A stretch of DNA of 64,000 bases from Paenibacillus xylanilyticus (GTDB lineage Bacteria; Bacillota; Bacilli; Paenibacillales; Paenibacillaceae): positions 4,281,001 to 4,345,000 of the forward strand of contig NZ_CP044310.1 of assembly GCF_009664365.1 (NCBI RefSeq). The letters run 5' to 3'. This document shows positions 43,344 through 51,961 of the stretch, piece by piece. Each line of letters starts with the position of its first letter. The stretch's first letter is position 1. The position numbers and the translations under genes are program-made. The notes under the pieces were generated by a model that was not told where the DNA came from, searched no databases, and saw nothing but the letters and a program-made list of their open reading frames with translations.

Positions 43344-43730
43344 TTACACTCCGCGTCTAGCTTGGTACTCCGCAAGCTTACGGTCCAGCTCCTCACGGTC
43401 AAGCGTAGTCGCATCCGTCTTGGTAACGTCGATCTTCTCCGTCAGCATCTCCGTCATAGTTAGTAGCAACTTGGCAGCCGCTGCGTTCCGGTCCTCGATA
43501 GCTGCTTGCGCCATTGCGTCGGTCACTGCGGGTATTCGATCGAGTACATTACGCGTAATCTGTTTCTTTAGCTCACGTTCGAATAACGGATCTTTCATCC
43601 AGTCATACAACGCTTGGCGGCTAACGCCTGCTTCCGTTGCGATCTGCTCCATCGTAATGCCTGCGCGCTTAGGCTGCGCGAGATAGTTAAGAGCGATGAG
43701 GTGATGCGTCTCTAGGCGTTTAAGCGCCAT
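43344..43730 (-). CDS. terS: Terminase small subunit-like protein (phBC6A51 family)
   Basis: A 128-residue protein with an N-terminal helix-turn-helix (MEQIATEAGVSRQALYDWM) and a helical C terminus (LTEKIDVTKTDATTLDREE), like the phBC6A51-type small terminases. It would bind the packaging site and recruit the large subunit. Its distance from terL is unusual. Confidence 0.75.
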   Translation of the reverse strand: MALKRLETHHLIALNYLAQPKRAGITMEQIATEAGVSRQALYDWMKDPLFERELKKQITRNVLDRIPAVTDAMAQAAIEDRNAAAAKLLLTMTEMLTEKIDVTKTDATTLDREELDRKLAEYQARRGV

Positions 43731-44099
43731 AAATACCGTCTCCTTTACGTGAATAATGCGAGTCTCCTACGCTCAGGCAAGGCGTAAGAGATACCGCGCT
43801 ATTCTTTTGATCTTGCCAACATGAGTCTCTTCTTCGAGTTATCTTCATGTATAAGCACAAACAAAAAGACAAGCTCAGGCTTCCGCCCTCGCGCTCACAT
43901 CTTTCGATGATCGCACCTGCTTGTCAGTACTTTGTATCTTATTGAATTGATAACGCGCATAAAGGTATACAATCCTATTCGTCCCGCGAGGTTTAGTTTG
44001 CGAAGCAAAATCAACCGAAGCGGTAATGTTTTATAAATCTGTATCGGTAAGTCTTAATACCGTAAGTATATATACAACGCAATATTTGCCGATACCGGT
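43731..44099. other. Non-coding region upstream of terS
   Basis: About 370 bases with no supported frame. It probably holds the late promoter for the minus-strand structural operon. A loosely repeated ACTTACGGTAT / ACTTACCGATA pair occurs near 44046-44072. Confidence 0.35.
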
Positions 44100-44143
44100 C
44101 CGCAATTATTTCCGTTACGAACCGCAACTTTTTCCGTTACGTA
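44100..44143. repeat. Tandem 22-bp direct repeat
   Basis: CCGCAATTATTTCCGTTACG(AA) at 44100-44121 is followed at once by CCGCAACTTTTTCCGTTACG(TA) at 44122-44143. The repeat overlaps the last codons of the winged-helix gene. It could be a protein-binding site or part of a replication origin. Confidence 0.55.
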
Positions 44144-44588
44144 CTCGTTCCTCGAATAGTCGCTTGCGTAAGGCACTCGCTTCTCTCCGTTGACTGGTCG
44201 CTTTCTGTCTCATCTCTACGTGCTCTCTCGCTTCTGGGAACCGCTCAAAGAACGTATCCTCGTCCGTTATCGCAGGCTTAACGATATACACATCATTACC
44301 GTGCGTGGGATGGCGCGCTATCTCGACCAATTCCCGTTCAGCAAGGACCGCCTTCACCTTCGTAACAGTACGCTCGCTGCAGTTGAGAGCGGCCGCTATG
44401 TCCTCAGATGACGGAAATGCGTAACCGTAGTCTACGTTGTACTGAGAGCAGAGGTACGCATAGAGAAGCGCGTGCTCCGCTTTGAAGTCCGGCAGACGCG
44501 TGTACAGTCGAAATATTGAGTTAGGAACAATCGTAAAATCTCGCGTAGGTTCAAACGGCTTCCGCCCGTTTCTCTGCTCCGTTGTCAT
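44115..44588 (-). CDS. Winged-helix replication-type protein
   Basis: A 157-residue protein with a helix-turn-helix (YAFPSSEDIAAALNCSERTV) after a region FTIVPNSIFRL typical of phage and plasmid replication-initiation or DnaD-like N-terminal domains. The basic C terminus (RREASALRKRLFEERV) may bind DNA. The start at 44588 follows GGAGGACAAACA; the ATG 15 bases upstream has no site. It could be a replication initiator, since no other replication gene is seen in the prophage. Confidence 0.6.
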   Translation of the reverse strand: MTTEQRNGRKPFEPTRDFTIVPNSIFRLYTRLPDFKAEHALLYAYLCSQYNVDYGYAFPSSEDIAAALNCSERTVTKVKAVLAERELVEIARHPTHGNDVYIVKPAITDEDTFFERFPEAREHVEMRQKATSQRREASALRKRLFEERVRNGKSCGS

Positions 44589-44772
44589 TTGTTTGTCCTC
44601 CATTTGTTGTGGTGTATTCCGTGATCGCTTGGCGAAGGGATTCCGTATTATTGAAGATAAACACGTTCCGTTCCGGATAATTGCGATTTTGGCCTAGCCT
44701 TTTCAGGACGAAACCGCGCATCATCAAGTAGCCCGCGACACGTTGCGATATCACTACGAAATCGTTATGCAC
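44551..44772 (-). CDS. DUF5659-like small protein
   Basis: A 73-residue protein (MHNDFVVISQRVAGYLMMRGFVLKR ... VFIFNNTESLRQAITEY) that matches the pattern of DUF5659 proteins, common small phage proteins of unknown role. It overlaps the following gene by 38 bases. Confidence 0.6.
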   Translation of the reverse strand: MHNDFVVISQRVAGYLMMRGFVLKRLGQNRNYPERNVFIFNNTESLRQAITEYTTTNGGQTNDNGAEKRAEAV

Positions 44773-45265
44773 TCGCTACACCTCCGTGACCGTATAGATT
44801 TATGAATTGTCCGCTGTGCGGAATCTGACGATATTCTCCGTTGTCTAGCTCGGCCTGACCGCTTTCGGAAACCTGCAGTATACGTTTAATCGTGCTCTTC
44901 TTACCCCAATAGAGCGGATTAACGTACGATGCCAGCGCCATAAGCTCGCCAGCTTCCTTCTTAGTCTTCGCGTATACTACGATCGTCTCTCCGATGCTAT
45001 TAATATACGAATAAACTTTATCAGCCGCGGGGCGAACTCGCTTTTCCGCTCTAATATCCACGATAACATCGCGAACCATCTCCCGGAGCTCATCACGTGA
45101 GATACCGAAGACTTTAGCGGGGAACGTTTCGCGCGATACCTCGATCGCGGCTTTTGTGAGAAACTTCTCGTAGCTCTCCGGACTCAACCGGTCCAGCGTT
45201 GCGAAATCTACGCGTTTCTTAACGTAAAACTCAATGTGCATCCACAATCGTCTGATATCGGCCAT
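44765..45265 (-). CDS. Hypothetical phage protein
   Basis: A 166-residue, mainly helical protein (MADIRRLWMHIEFYVKKRV start). No known family is recognised. It heads a three-gene run with the DUF5659-like and winged-helix genes (overlap of eight bases with the next). Confidence 0.6.
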   Translation of the reverse strand: MADIRRLWMHIEFYVKKRVDFATLDRLSPESYEKFLTKAAIEVSRETFPAKVFGISRDELREMVRDVIVDIRAEKRVRPAADKVYSYINSIGETIVVYAKTKKEAGELMALASYVNPLYWGKKSTIKRILQVSESGQAELDNGEYRQIPHSGQFINLYGHGGVASA

Positions 45266-45813
45266 GTTATCGTCTCCTTAGCGTTGGATTAACGTAAGGG
45301 CGTGCGGAGTATACCCGCATCATTCGTAGCCTTAGCGTGGTGGAAAAGTACTCTCCCCTTATTGCCCGTAAAGTAAGGCGTTTTGGTACGTTTTCTATTG
45401 AATTATTTTCTTCCCTTGTAACGTATAGCCGCAAAACGACTCAAAATACAAGGTAGTCCACATAATTACTTTCCCCTTATTGCCCGCGAACTCAGGTGAA
45501 TTATCGTGTTTTCACTTCCTCGATGTATATAGTCATGAAACTGCACAAAAAACAACCTTGCTAGAAAATAATTTACTCTCTATACTCTAGGTCCGGAGAA
45601 TGAACAAAATATAGGGTATCTTGCGGATTTCCCTTCATAATGTATTGGTTTGACGGGGGGCTTTTTACAACCTATATCAGTAGAAAATTTACCCAAAGGG
45701 TATACCGCCTTTGTTAGCGCGGCATTGGCTTGGCTTTACTTGATTGAACTTATGATGTAAAATCAATAATGGGTAACCCTAAATACATCCCTCTGTAAGT
45801 TCTAAATATACCG
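45266..45813. repeat. 548-base non-coding region with two 15-bp repeats
   Basis: No supported gene. TCCCCTTATTGCCCG occurs exactly at 45354-45368 and 45472-45486, and the similarity extends on both sides (TACT before, AA-n-T-n-AGG after), about 32 bp in all. A poly-G/C stretch GACGGGGGGC lies near 45655. The repeats may be regulator sites for the run of genes that starts at 45265. Confidence 0.5.
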
Positions 45814-46809
45814 TCAACGTGCGACATGTAAAGAGCCACGATTGAAAACTTTTTTTCTAATCCGCGTCAATCTCCTCCTCGCAGCATCATAAGAAAGCTC
45901 ACTAATCTCTTTTGCCCTCTCTCCGGACATCACATAGCATTTTTCCTTCGTCAATCCGTACTTTGTCATCTCACCCGCTATCATATCCTTTTCCGCAACT
46001 TCGGCCAGTTTCCGTAAGAACTCAGCCTGGCGCCCACCTACCCGTTGCCATACGGTCTCTTCCGCAATCTCTGCGCCCAGAACTGTTCCGAGCGGCGTCA
46101 TAAAATTGGGACGTACCATGCGATCCGCGCCACCTTTCCGGAATCTACGCAATCCGTTTCTTTTGGCCTGCGCGTCATAATAGCGCGTCATTAACGATTG
46201 ATTGACGTATTTAACAATCTCCTGGTCGGAGCGCGTGACGTCTACGTACCGGAGAACGTGTTTCAGCGCCGCCTCCATATCGACCATCACCTCGGATCTG
46301 ATCTGCGACTCTTCGCGGCGAGCGGCCTCTTCTGTCGGCACAATCAGCGATAATACGAGGCTGTATAGGCGTAGATTTGCAACTGATCCGAGCTCGTTGT
46401 ACGTACGCGTGATCGCATCGTCTGATATGCGCAACCACTCCAGTAGCTCCGCATTAATGTCGTACTTGTAGATGTGTTTCTCCCAGTCGACGGGCTCGAA
46501 AGGTATATTTAAGCCCAAATCGATGTATAAAATAGAAAGCTGCCGGTTGAGTTCGTCATATGCCCACCTAATAGGCTCCCGAACGTACCATGCGTGTTTA
46601 ACCGCTTTTTCCCGGATCGCACGTATTCGGTATGATATATACTGATGGGGATACGCGAGCTCTATGGAGACATCGTTTCCCTCTACAAATCGGTAACGTC
46701 GCGTTGGATTTTCGAGGAAGTCCGTCTCATCCGCGTCTTTCATAATGCGTTCAACGATCGCGATATCTCCGTTGTGCTGGTACGCTGTGATTCCGTCTTT
46801 TAGATTCAT
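45814..46809 (-). CDS. Possible sigma-like or late transcription regulator
   Basis: A 331-residue protein of unknown family. The middle has YVNQSLMTRYYDAQAKRNGLR, like the helix seen in small sigma-like proteins, and the C terminus has a helix-turn-helix resembling sigma region 4 (CYVMSGERAKEISELSYDA then RRRLTRIRKK). It lies in the early/middle region, upstream of the late genes on the same strand. A role in turning on late genes is inference. Confidence 0.5.
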   Translation of the reverse strand: MNLKDGITAYQHNGDIAIVERIMKDADETDFLENPTRRYRFVEGNDVSIELAYPHQYISYRIRAIREKAVKHAWYVREPIRWAYDELNRQLSILYIDLGLNIPFEPVDWEKHIYKYDINAELLEWLRISDDAITRTYNELGSVANLRLYSLVLSLIVPTEEAARREESQIRSEVMVDMEAALKHVLRYVDVTRSDQEIVKYVNQSLMTRYYDAQAKRNGLRRFRKGGADRMVRPNFMTPLGTVLGAEIAEETVWQRVGGRQAEFLRKLAEVAEKDMIAGEMTKYGLTKEKCYVMSGERAKEISELSYDAARRRLTRIRKKVFNRGSLHVAR

Positions 46810-46872
46810 ACTGCGCCTCCTCTATAGTAGGAAAAACGGGGCCGCACGATGAAAGTACGGCCGGAATACGGA

Positions 46873-47745
46873 TTACTGCGCTTTAGGGTTTAATATGAGT
46901 TTTGGAAGTTTCCGTGGTGCCTGAGCTTCTGGAAATAGCGAAACCACCTGCGCTTGTGGTTTGAGTGGAGATTTACGTTCTGGCTTGACTCCTCCGTAGA
47001 AAAACTCGATCAAGGCATCAATCCCCAAGGGTGTCACCTTCACTCCTAATCTTGAGACACTCTCGTTTTGGAATGCAGGATACACCTTAAAGTAGCTTTC
47101 GTATCCTTTTCGCGGTAAAAAGACATCGTCTACTTTCTTTTTAGATAAAATATCATTATCCTGGAGCCATCTGCGTAATCCTATGGCAGACATTCCGCCT
47201 AAAAACTGCTTCCCAACTGTTGAGTAGGAAGCGCAACCGTCCGAGTCAAGAAATGCATCGTACTTATCCGCTTTAGGCTGCATTATGGTTAATTGCTCCC
47301 CTTGCTCCGTTACCTTTTCCGCAAGTAACGATCGCTCTTTCTCGATACGCTCCGTTTCTTCGCGCTCCTGAATCCAACGTTTGGCCCGCGCAATAGGATC
47401 GTCGATCGCGTAGGAAGGCGTGGAGAGTTGGCGGAGTTGTTCCCGCATGCGATTAAACTCTCCGATGTACGTTTCCTTAAATCGCGCGGCTTCCCGGCCT
47501 GTGTACCCCATTACTAAAAAGGAAAACCCGTCTTGAGTAATGATGTATTTTGGATAGGTCCGCCCCCTCTCATTTGTGTAAGTTGACTCCTGAAAATTAA
47601 GGAGTGAGAATTCTGGGCTACATTCCATTCCCCTGATATCTTGAATAACGTTGTCATGTCTCTTACCAAATACGTCTGCGATCGTTAAACTGTCTGTCAC
47701 CAGCATCCTGTTCTCGATAAACACCAATTGTTGATTTGCTAACAT
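46873..47745 (-). CDS. Rha-family / KilA-C antirepressor
   Basis: A 290-residue protein. The N-terminal Rha domain reads VTDSLTIADVFGKRHDNVIQ ... ESTYTNERGRTYPKYIITQDG; a coiled coil follows; the C-terminal half is a KilAC/ANT domain (STVGKQFLGG ... LQDNDILSKKKVDDVFLPRKGY). Such proteins antagonise the phage repressor or affect phage growth. The start at 47745 follows GGGAGAGATGT. Confidence 0.8.
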   Translation of the reverse strand: MLANQQLVFIENRMLVTDSLTIADVFGKRHDNVIQDIRGMECSPEFSLLNFQESTYTNERGRTYPKYIITQDGFSFLVMGYTGREAARFKETYIGEFNRMREQLRQLSTPSYAIDDPIARAKRWIQEREETERIEKERSLLAEKVTEQGEQLTIMQPKADKYDAFLDSDGCASYSTVGKQFLGGMSAIGLRRWLQDNDILSKKKVDDVFLPRKGYESYFKVYPAFQNESVSRLGVKVTPLGIDALIEFFYGGVKPERKSPLKPQAQVVSLFPEAQAPRKLPKLILNPKAQ

Positions 47746-48012
47746 GTACATCTCTCCCATTCAATTAGTTTGGTGTTGACGTAGTGCTATATGTTAACGG
47801 CGCGATGGCCGGCAATCTAAATTAGTGATTGGGGTTGACTTTTGATTAGAAACACGATATAATTAAGGTGACAAGTGAAAAGATCGGATTATTAGATAAA
47901 AAATAGAGTCTAATCCTCAGTATAACACACTTTTTTTGATGTGCAAGGGGATTTGTCTATTTTTTTTTGTTTTTTTTTCAAAGGACGTAAGTTACTACGC
48001 CCCTCACCCTTT

Positions 48013-48564
48013 TCACCGTGAAACTCCCTCCTCCCCTAAGTCCCCCATCATTTCGGCCACACGCTCCCACAAGTACCTGCTCTCTACGACATTCTTCATA
48101 ACATTAAAGTTACTTCCATACACTTGACCTTGCCAAAAAGGATCATTTGGATTCAAAGTGTCATGTAAAATTTCTTCGGGGATAATAACTACTCCCTTCG
48201 AGTCTAAATATCTCATAAACTCTCTCAACTTACTGACATAGATTAGAGTTTCTCTCATACGGGATGTTGTCGGGTTGCCTAAAATCTCCATTTCATCGTC
48301 CGATATTCTGATTTGTCGTACCTTCCTTTTTCTCTTTTCCGGAAGGGTTGGTCTGCCAGCTTTACTACTATAGAAGAAAGGCGTGTATCCCCGATCACGA
48401 TACGCTTCCCACTCTTTTGTTAGAGTTGCTGACGTAGCTGGATTATCACGTAATATCTCTAATATGGTCTTTTTCTCTTCACCTGTTTCCTTGTGTATGC
48501 TCTCTAAGCTCTTTCCTGCAAAGAACTGGCGCACAACATTCTCAATTAAATCCAATAGACTCAC
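48013..48564 (-). CDS. Operator-linked phage protein, unknown
   Basis: A 183-residue protein (start GTG 48564, or TTG 48555 which is better spaced from GGGAGGTGA). It has an N-terminal helical part and a basic middle (AGRPTLPEKRKRKVRQIRIS) that suggests DNA binding, but no recognised family. Three palindromic operators lie just upstream, so it may be autoregulated or a target of the prophage repressor. Confidence 0.6.
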   Translation of the reverse strand: MSLLDLIENVVRQFFAGKSLESIHKETGEEKKTILEILRDNPATSATLTKEWEAYRDRGYTPFFYSSKAGRPTLPEKRKRKVRQIRISDDEMEILGNPTTSRMRETLIYVSKLREFMRYLDSKGVVIIPEEILHDTLNPNDPFWQGQVYGSNFNVMKNVVESRYLWERVAEMMGDLGEEGVSR

Positions 48565-48574
48565 CTCCCACTAC

Positions 48575-48645
48575 TGTACATACAATATTATCTAACCTTG
48601 ATTGATGTATATACAATAATACCACGTCATATAAATGTACGTACA
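48575..48645. promoter_or_regulatory. Three palindromic operators, 30-31 bp apart
   Basis: TGTACATACA (48575-48584), TGTATATACA (48606-48615) and TGTACGTACA (48636-48645) are ten-base palindromes of the form TGTAYRTACA, each followed by AATA. Their starts are 31 and 30 bases apart, about three helical turns. A minus-strand promoter with TTGTAT (in the middle site) and GATAAT fits between the middle and nearest site. Confidence 0.75.
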
Positions 48646-49051
48646 ATAATTAATTTTCAAATTATTTCTGCAGAAAAACGAAACCTTGTCCGTTATCTTG
48701 CGTATTACTGGATATAACAACGGAAGAGAGCGCGCCTATGCGATAGCCAATCGCCGCTCCCTCCGCTTACACTCGATATATGTGAACGCGCTGCCTGAAC
48801 GAAGGTTGCCGCCTTCGTGCCGCGGAATATTCAAAGGAAATGCCGGAATAGTTGGCGCTAGACCGGCGAGATGTACCGAGCAATTGGCGTTACTCAGCGA
48901 TTAAGCGTCCGCATAGCGATTCTCCGATCGGCGTCGGGAGATACGGACAAAACAAATTAAGCGATTAGCAGTCGTATATCAATCCAGTTACCACCTGCAG
49001 TTCGAACATATAAACGTTTATCGATGCGTTTACCACAGACATAGCGCGTCA
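48646..49051. other. Non-coding stretch of about 400 bases
   Basis: No supported gene. It includes a CGAAGG/CCTTCG hairpin (about 48802-48818). Short open frames here lack ribosome sites. Confidence 0.4.
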
Positions 49052-49399
49052 TTAGGCTACCGCAGTTGGTGACGGCATAACCTCGGGTACGTCGAAAGAA
49101 GTATAGAAAACGTAGGCCATATATTCAAAAGCGCTCATATTGCGGATTTTATCAACAAATTCAGCAGGGGTTTCGTTCCATTGAAAGACGATCGTAGCGT
49201 CGTTACAGAGGTAAACGTTGGGAGCCTGCGTAGGTTTGACGCGGGCGATTTCTACGTAACCAGGTCTTTCAGGATCATAAAGGACAGCAGTATCAGGCGT
49301 GGCGAGGATTGCGGGAAAGGTGTAAGGATCTTCGGGGATAATGATGTGATTTACCGTGCAAGTTGGGTAAGACGTGAGAGTCCCATTCGTATTTGCCAT
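49052..49399 (-). CDS. Small early phage protein A
   Basis: A 115-residue protein starting at ATG 49399 after GCAGGAGGTACAGAT. Its C-terminal part (FVDKIRNMSAFEYMAYVFY) resembles that of the protein at 50226-50513 (LIDNIRDMSAMELLNKLI), and in both a conserved middle describes Tyr-Asp/Glu-rich strands. No known family. Last gene of a minus-strand early run. Confidence 0.55.
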   Translation of the reverse strand: MANTNGTLTSYPTCTVNHIIIPEDPYTFPAILATPDTAVLYDPERPGYVEIARVKPTQAPNVYLCNDATIVFQWNETPAEFVDKIRNMSAFEYMAYVFYTSFDVPEVMPSPTAVA

Positions 49400-49524
49400 A
49401 TCTGTACCTCCTGCATTTAAAGTCTGCACGACTATTATTTATGCGGATACCCGCGACCGTCCGAGCCGAAAGGCCCGTTGGTTTCGCCCTGTTCCGCTAA
49501 AACAGGCGCTCATCAGGCGGTATG

Positions 49525-49884
49525 TTACCGAAGAGATTCAAGTTTAAGGTTCAGATCTCCGCGATCTGGAGTCCACAGCAAGACATCGAGCAGAAATTGT
49601 AGACCATCCATTCCGCACAGCTCGGTTATGATTGTTTCGATAAGTTCGCGGACGTCCGTACCTTCGACGTTATTGGCGATTATCATGCCGCCTGAATCTC
49701 CATCGATATACAGGTGCTCCATGTGCGGCGTCTTATGAACGTGTCTGAGCCAAAGTTGACCATCGTCAAGAATGAAAATGTGGCGACCGTTTAATACATA
49801 ACCTTCGTATAGCGCGTATTGGTGCTCCTCATCAAAAGGGCCGAGTACCATAGAAGCCAATTCAAGACTGATCGGCGCGCTCAT
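49525..49884 (-). CDS. Small early phage protein B
   Basis: A 119-residue acidic protein (MSAPISLELASMVLGPF ... LKLESLR). Its C-terminal LCGMDGLQFLLDVLL echoes the MSA-x-E helix of its neighbours. The ATG overlaps the upstream stop codon (TGATG). Function unknown. Confidence 0.55.
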   Translation of the reverse strand: MSAPISLELASMVLGPFDEEHQYALYEGYVLNGRHIFILDDGQLWLRHVHKTPHMEHLYIDGDSGGMIIANNVEGTDVRELIETIITELCGMDGLQFLLDVLLWTPDRGDLNLKLESLR

Positions 49885-50096
49885 CACATCACCCCGCGAT
49901 ATTCAAAGTCTACTGAAACAACGTCGGAAGCCGTTACGTTAAGTCCCGACAGGCTCGCGTTACTAACCGCCTTCTCAACTGCGCGGGAGTGAACGGTGCT
50001 ATCCGGAAGCGGTTGCGGACTGTTGAGGTAAAACGTCCGTGTGGTGCTCGCGATACCAACGACACAACGGTAGATGTGGACGAGCTGGCGCATCAT
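49884..50096 (-). CDS. Small early phage protein C
   Basis: A 70-residue protein starting MMRQLVHIYRCVVG after AAAGGAGATCG. No family is recognised. The start overlaps the stop of the 43-residue peptide upstream (ATGA). Confidence 0.5.
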   Translation of the reverse strand: MMRQLVHIYRCVVGIASTTRTFYLNSPQPLPDSTVHSRAVEKAVSNASLSGLNVTASDVVSVDFEYRGVM

Positions 50097-50224
50097 GCTA
50101 CGATCTCCTTTGTGATTAGAATCAGACAATAGACTGCGCGGAGTAGCTTCAAAAACCTCCGACCATAGGCGTTCGATTCGATGTTGTTAGACGTAGTTTG
50201 CGTATTGTTAACAGTAAGTTGCAT
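50093..50224 (-). CDS. 43-residue peptide
   Basis: A short frame (MQLTVNNTQTTSNNIES ... LILITKEIVA) with a clear AGGGAGGAAACG site. It has a hydrophobic C-terminal segment. Translational overlap with the next gene (ATGA) and one-base spacing from the upstream gene support it as real. Confidence 0.5.
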   Translation of the reverse strand: MQLTVNNTQTTSNNIESNAYGRRFLKLLRAVYCLILITKEIVA

Positions 50225-50225
50225 G

Positions 50226-50513
50226 TTACGTTTCCTCCCTGCGGATTAGTTTATTTAGTAGTTCCATTGCGCTCATGTCGCGGATATTATCGATAAGGCT
50301 GACGTCATTTATCGGAAGATCGAATATTATGGAGCCACTGCCGCCAGTAGTGACGTATTCTACTCCGTCAAAACCAACGCGCTCCAGTATGACGAGATTA
50401 TATGTAGGGTCAACGTATAGCGCGTGGCGATCGTCGATTAAGGTGCCTTCGTATTCGATGCGATAGTTGTCGTCGCCGTCTGCGATTTTAGTGACTACGG
50501 TGATTTTCGGCAT
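50226..50513 (-). CDS. Small early phage protein D
   Basis: A 95-residue protein (MPKITVVTKIADGDDNYR ... LLNKLIRREET) starting at ATG 50513 after GCAAGGAGGAACG. It shares a C-terminal motif with protein A. First gene of the run transcribed away from the Cro/CI-like gene, so it is likely an early lytic gene under that regulator. Confidence 0.55.
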   Translation of the reverse strand: MPKITVVTKIADGDDNYRIEYEGTLIDDRHALYVDPTYNLVILERVGFDGVEYVTTGGSGSIIFDLPINDVSLIDNIRDMSAMELLNKLIRREET

Positions 50514-50582
50514 GCTTGCGTTCCTCCTTGCGTGAATGTTATTGCTTAACATGAAACCGTTTGGTACGATAATACGTATAAG

Positions 50583-50670
50583 TTGTTAACAGGTTATCTT
50601 GTTATCTTGTCAACTAGTTTACTTGATTACAAATATACATCCACACGTTAATCTTGTCAACTAGTTTACT
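50583..50670. promoter_or_regulatory. Operator repeats in the divergent switch region
   Basis: The 20-bp sequence ATCTTGTCAACTAGTTTACT occurs exactly at 50604-50623 and 50651-50670. A diverged copy, TTGTTAACAGGTTA, lies at 50583-50596. The core GTCAACTAGTTTAC is close to palindromic around AACTAGTT. The sites sit between the divergent early run and the small repressor-like gene, the usual place for phage switch operators. Confidence 0.75.
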
Positions 50671-50695
50671 ACATTATTTTTTTGGAGGAATTTTT

Positions 50696-50920
50696 GTGGC
50701 TATTCGGTTCTCGCTAGATAAGATAATGAAAGAACGCGGACTTGAGCAAAAAGACGTGGTTCAAATTACTGGAATAAACCGAAACACAGTGAAAGCTCTT
50801 GCATTGAATGCTAACGCGAGGATTGACTTTCCGACATTAAATACATTATGCGTAAAGCTCGGCGTACTGCCCGGTGATTTAATTGAATACATAGAGGAAG
50901 ATAACGAAGAGGACCGTTAA
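50696..50920 (+). CDS. Cro/CI-type HTH regulator
   Basis: A 74-residue protein starting at GTG 50696 after GGAGGA. It is a single Xre-type helix-turn-helix (VAIRFSLDKIMKERGLEQKD ... GINRNTVKALALNAN ... LNTLCVKLGVLPGDLIEYI), like the YozG family. It lies beside the operator repeats and is the best candidate for the prophage switch regulator, though a full CI with a cleavable C-terminal domain is not seen. Confidence 0.75.
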   Translation: MAIRFSLDKIMKERGLEQKDVVQITGINRNTVKALALNANARIDFPTLNTLCVKLGVLPGDLIEYIEEDNEEDR

Positions 50921-50984
50921 TACTGCGGTCCTTTCATCTACCATCTCCGATTTTATATTGAAGAATAAGAAAGGAATTTTTACT

Positions 50985-51890
50985 ATGCTGAATCGGACAA
51001 TTGTAAATCCTGAGTATGAAGCCTTATTAAAGGAAATCAGCAGAGTAATCGAACAATGTGTGGACTTTGGGGGTACGGTTTTAGAGACGATCCAAAAACA
51101 CCCCATAAACGAGTACACTGATTCAACTGTCTACTTGCTGCTGAGAGATTATTTAGAGTATCTTGACGGAATTTCAATTCTAGTTAGAGGTGGAAATACG
51201 GAGGCAGCAATCCCTATTATTCGCTCTATGTTTGAGCATTTTTTATCAATAAGATTCATTCTTAGTAAGCATTCGGCTGATCGAGCAGCTTCCTACCATG
51301 TAGCACACATAAAATCCAGAATAAAGCTGCACAAACAGTTTTCCAAAGAAGAGATCGGAAAATTTCAAAAAATGCTAAAAGATAGTGATTACTCATTCAC
51401 TCTAACCGAAGTAGACGCGACAGAACAAATTCAAAACTTAAATACTCTTTTAATGGGCAAATACAAAAGAATAAATGATGAATGGGAGGAGACTCGCAAA
51501 AGAAACAAAAAAGAAAAAAGCGGAGGAAAGACCCCTAATTGGTACTCACTATTCAACGGACCAAAAACACTGTACGAATTAGCTGCCCATTTAAAAAAAT
51601 TACCAGAATACGAATTACTTTATAGAACTTGGTCGGCAAAAGCACATGCGAACTCAGCAATACATAGTGTATTCTCGACGGGATACACCAAGCCACTAAG
51701 AACACCTGAATCTTTAAAAACTGTGAGCACTTGGGCCTTGACTTGGAGCTTTACTTTATTCGAAGAAATACTCAATAAATATCGAAAACGGAAGAAACAG
51801 ACGCATGCCTGGTTTTATATTTACTTGAGAAAGACGTACATGAGAATAACCAGTGGAGAAGACCTAATAAAAATCATTCAAGAAAAATAG
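50985..51890 (+). CDS. DUF5677-like protein (cargo)
   Basis: A 301-residue protein starting at ATG 50985 after AAAGGAAT. The central region (LRDYLEYLDGISILVRGGN, then RSMFEHFLSIRFIL) matches DUF5677, a helical family of unknown role. It is AT-rich, unlike its neighbours, and follows the regulator on the plus strand, so it is likely expressed from the prophage in the lysogen. A lysogenic-conversion or defence role is possible but not shown. Confidence 0.65.
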   Translation: MLNRTIVNPEYEALLKEISRVIEQCVDFGGTVLETIQKHPINEYTDSTVYLLLRDYLEYLDGISILVRGGNTEAAIPIIRSMFEHFLSIRFILSKHSADRAASYHVAHIKSRIKLHKQFSKEEIGKFQKMLKDSDYSFTLTEVDATEQIQNLNTLLMGKYKRINDEWEETRKRNKKEKSGGKTPNWYSLFNGPKTLYELAAHLKKLPEYELLYRTWSAKAHANSAIHSVFSTGYTKPLRTPESLKTVSTWALTWSFTLFEEILNKYRKRKKQTHAWFYIYLRKTYMRITSGEDLIKIIQEK

Positions 51891-51961
51891 AATCTGACCT
51901 GCCAACACTTACCGCCTCACCTCGGCTTAGCCACGCGCTATAATCGGAGTGAGGTGTTTTT

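Noticed and set aside
48575..48645. Short CRISPR-like array
   Set aside because: Repeats are ten-base palindromes over a promoter and there are no cas genes; operators explain them better.
48686..48904. 72-codon plus-strand frame
   Set aside because: No ribosome site, TTG start, and no protein-like features; lies in a region with hairpins.
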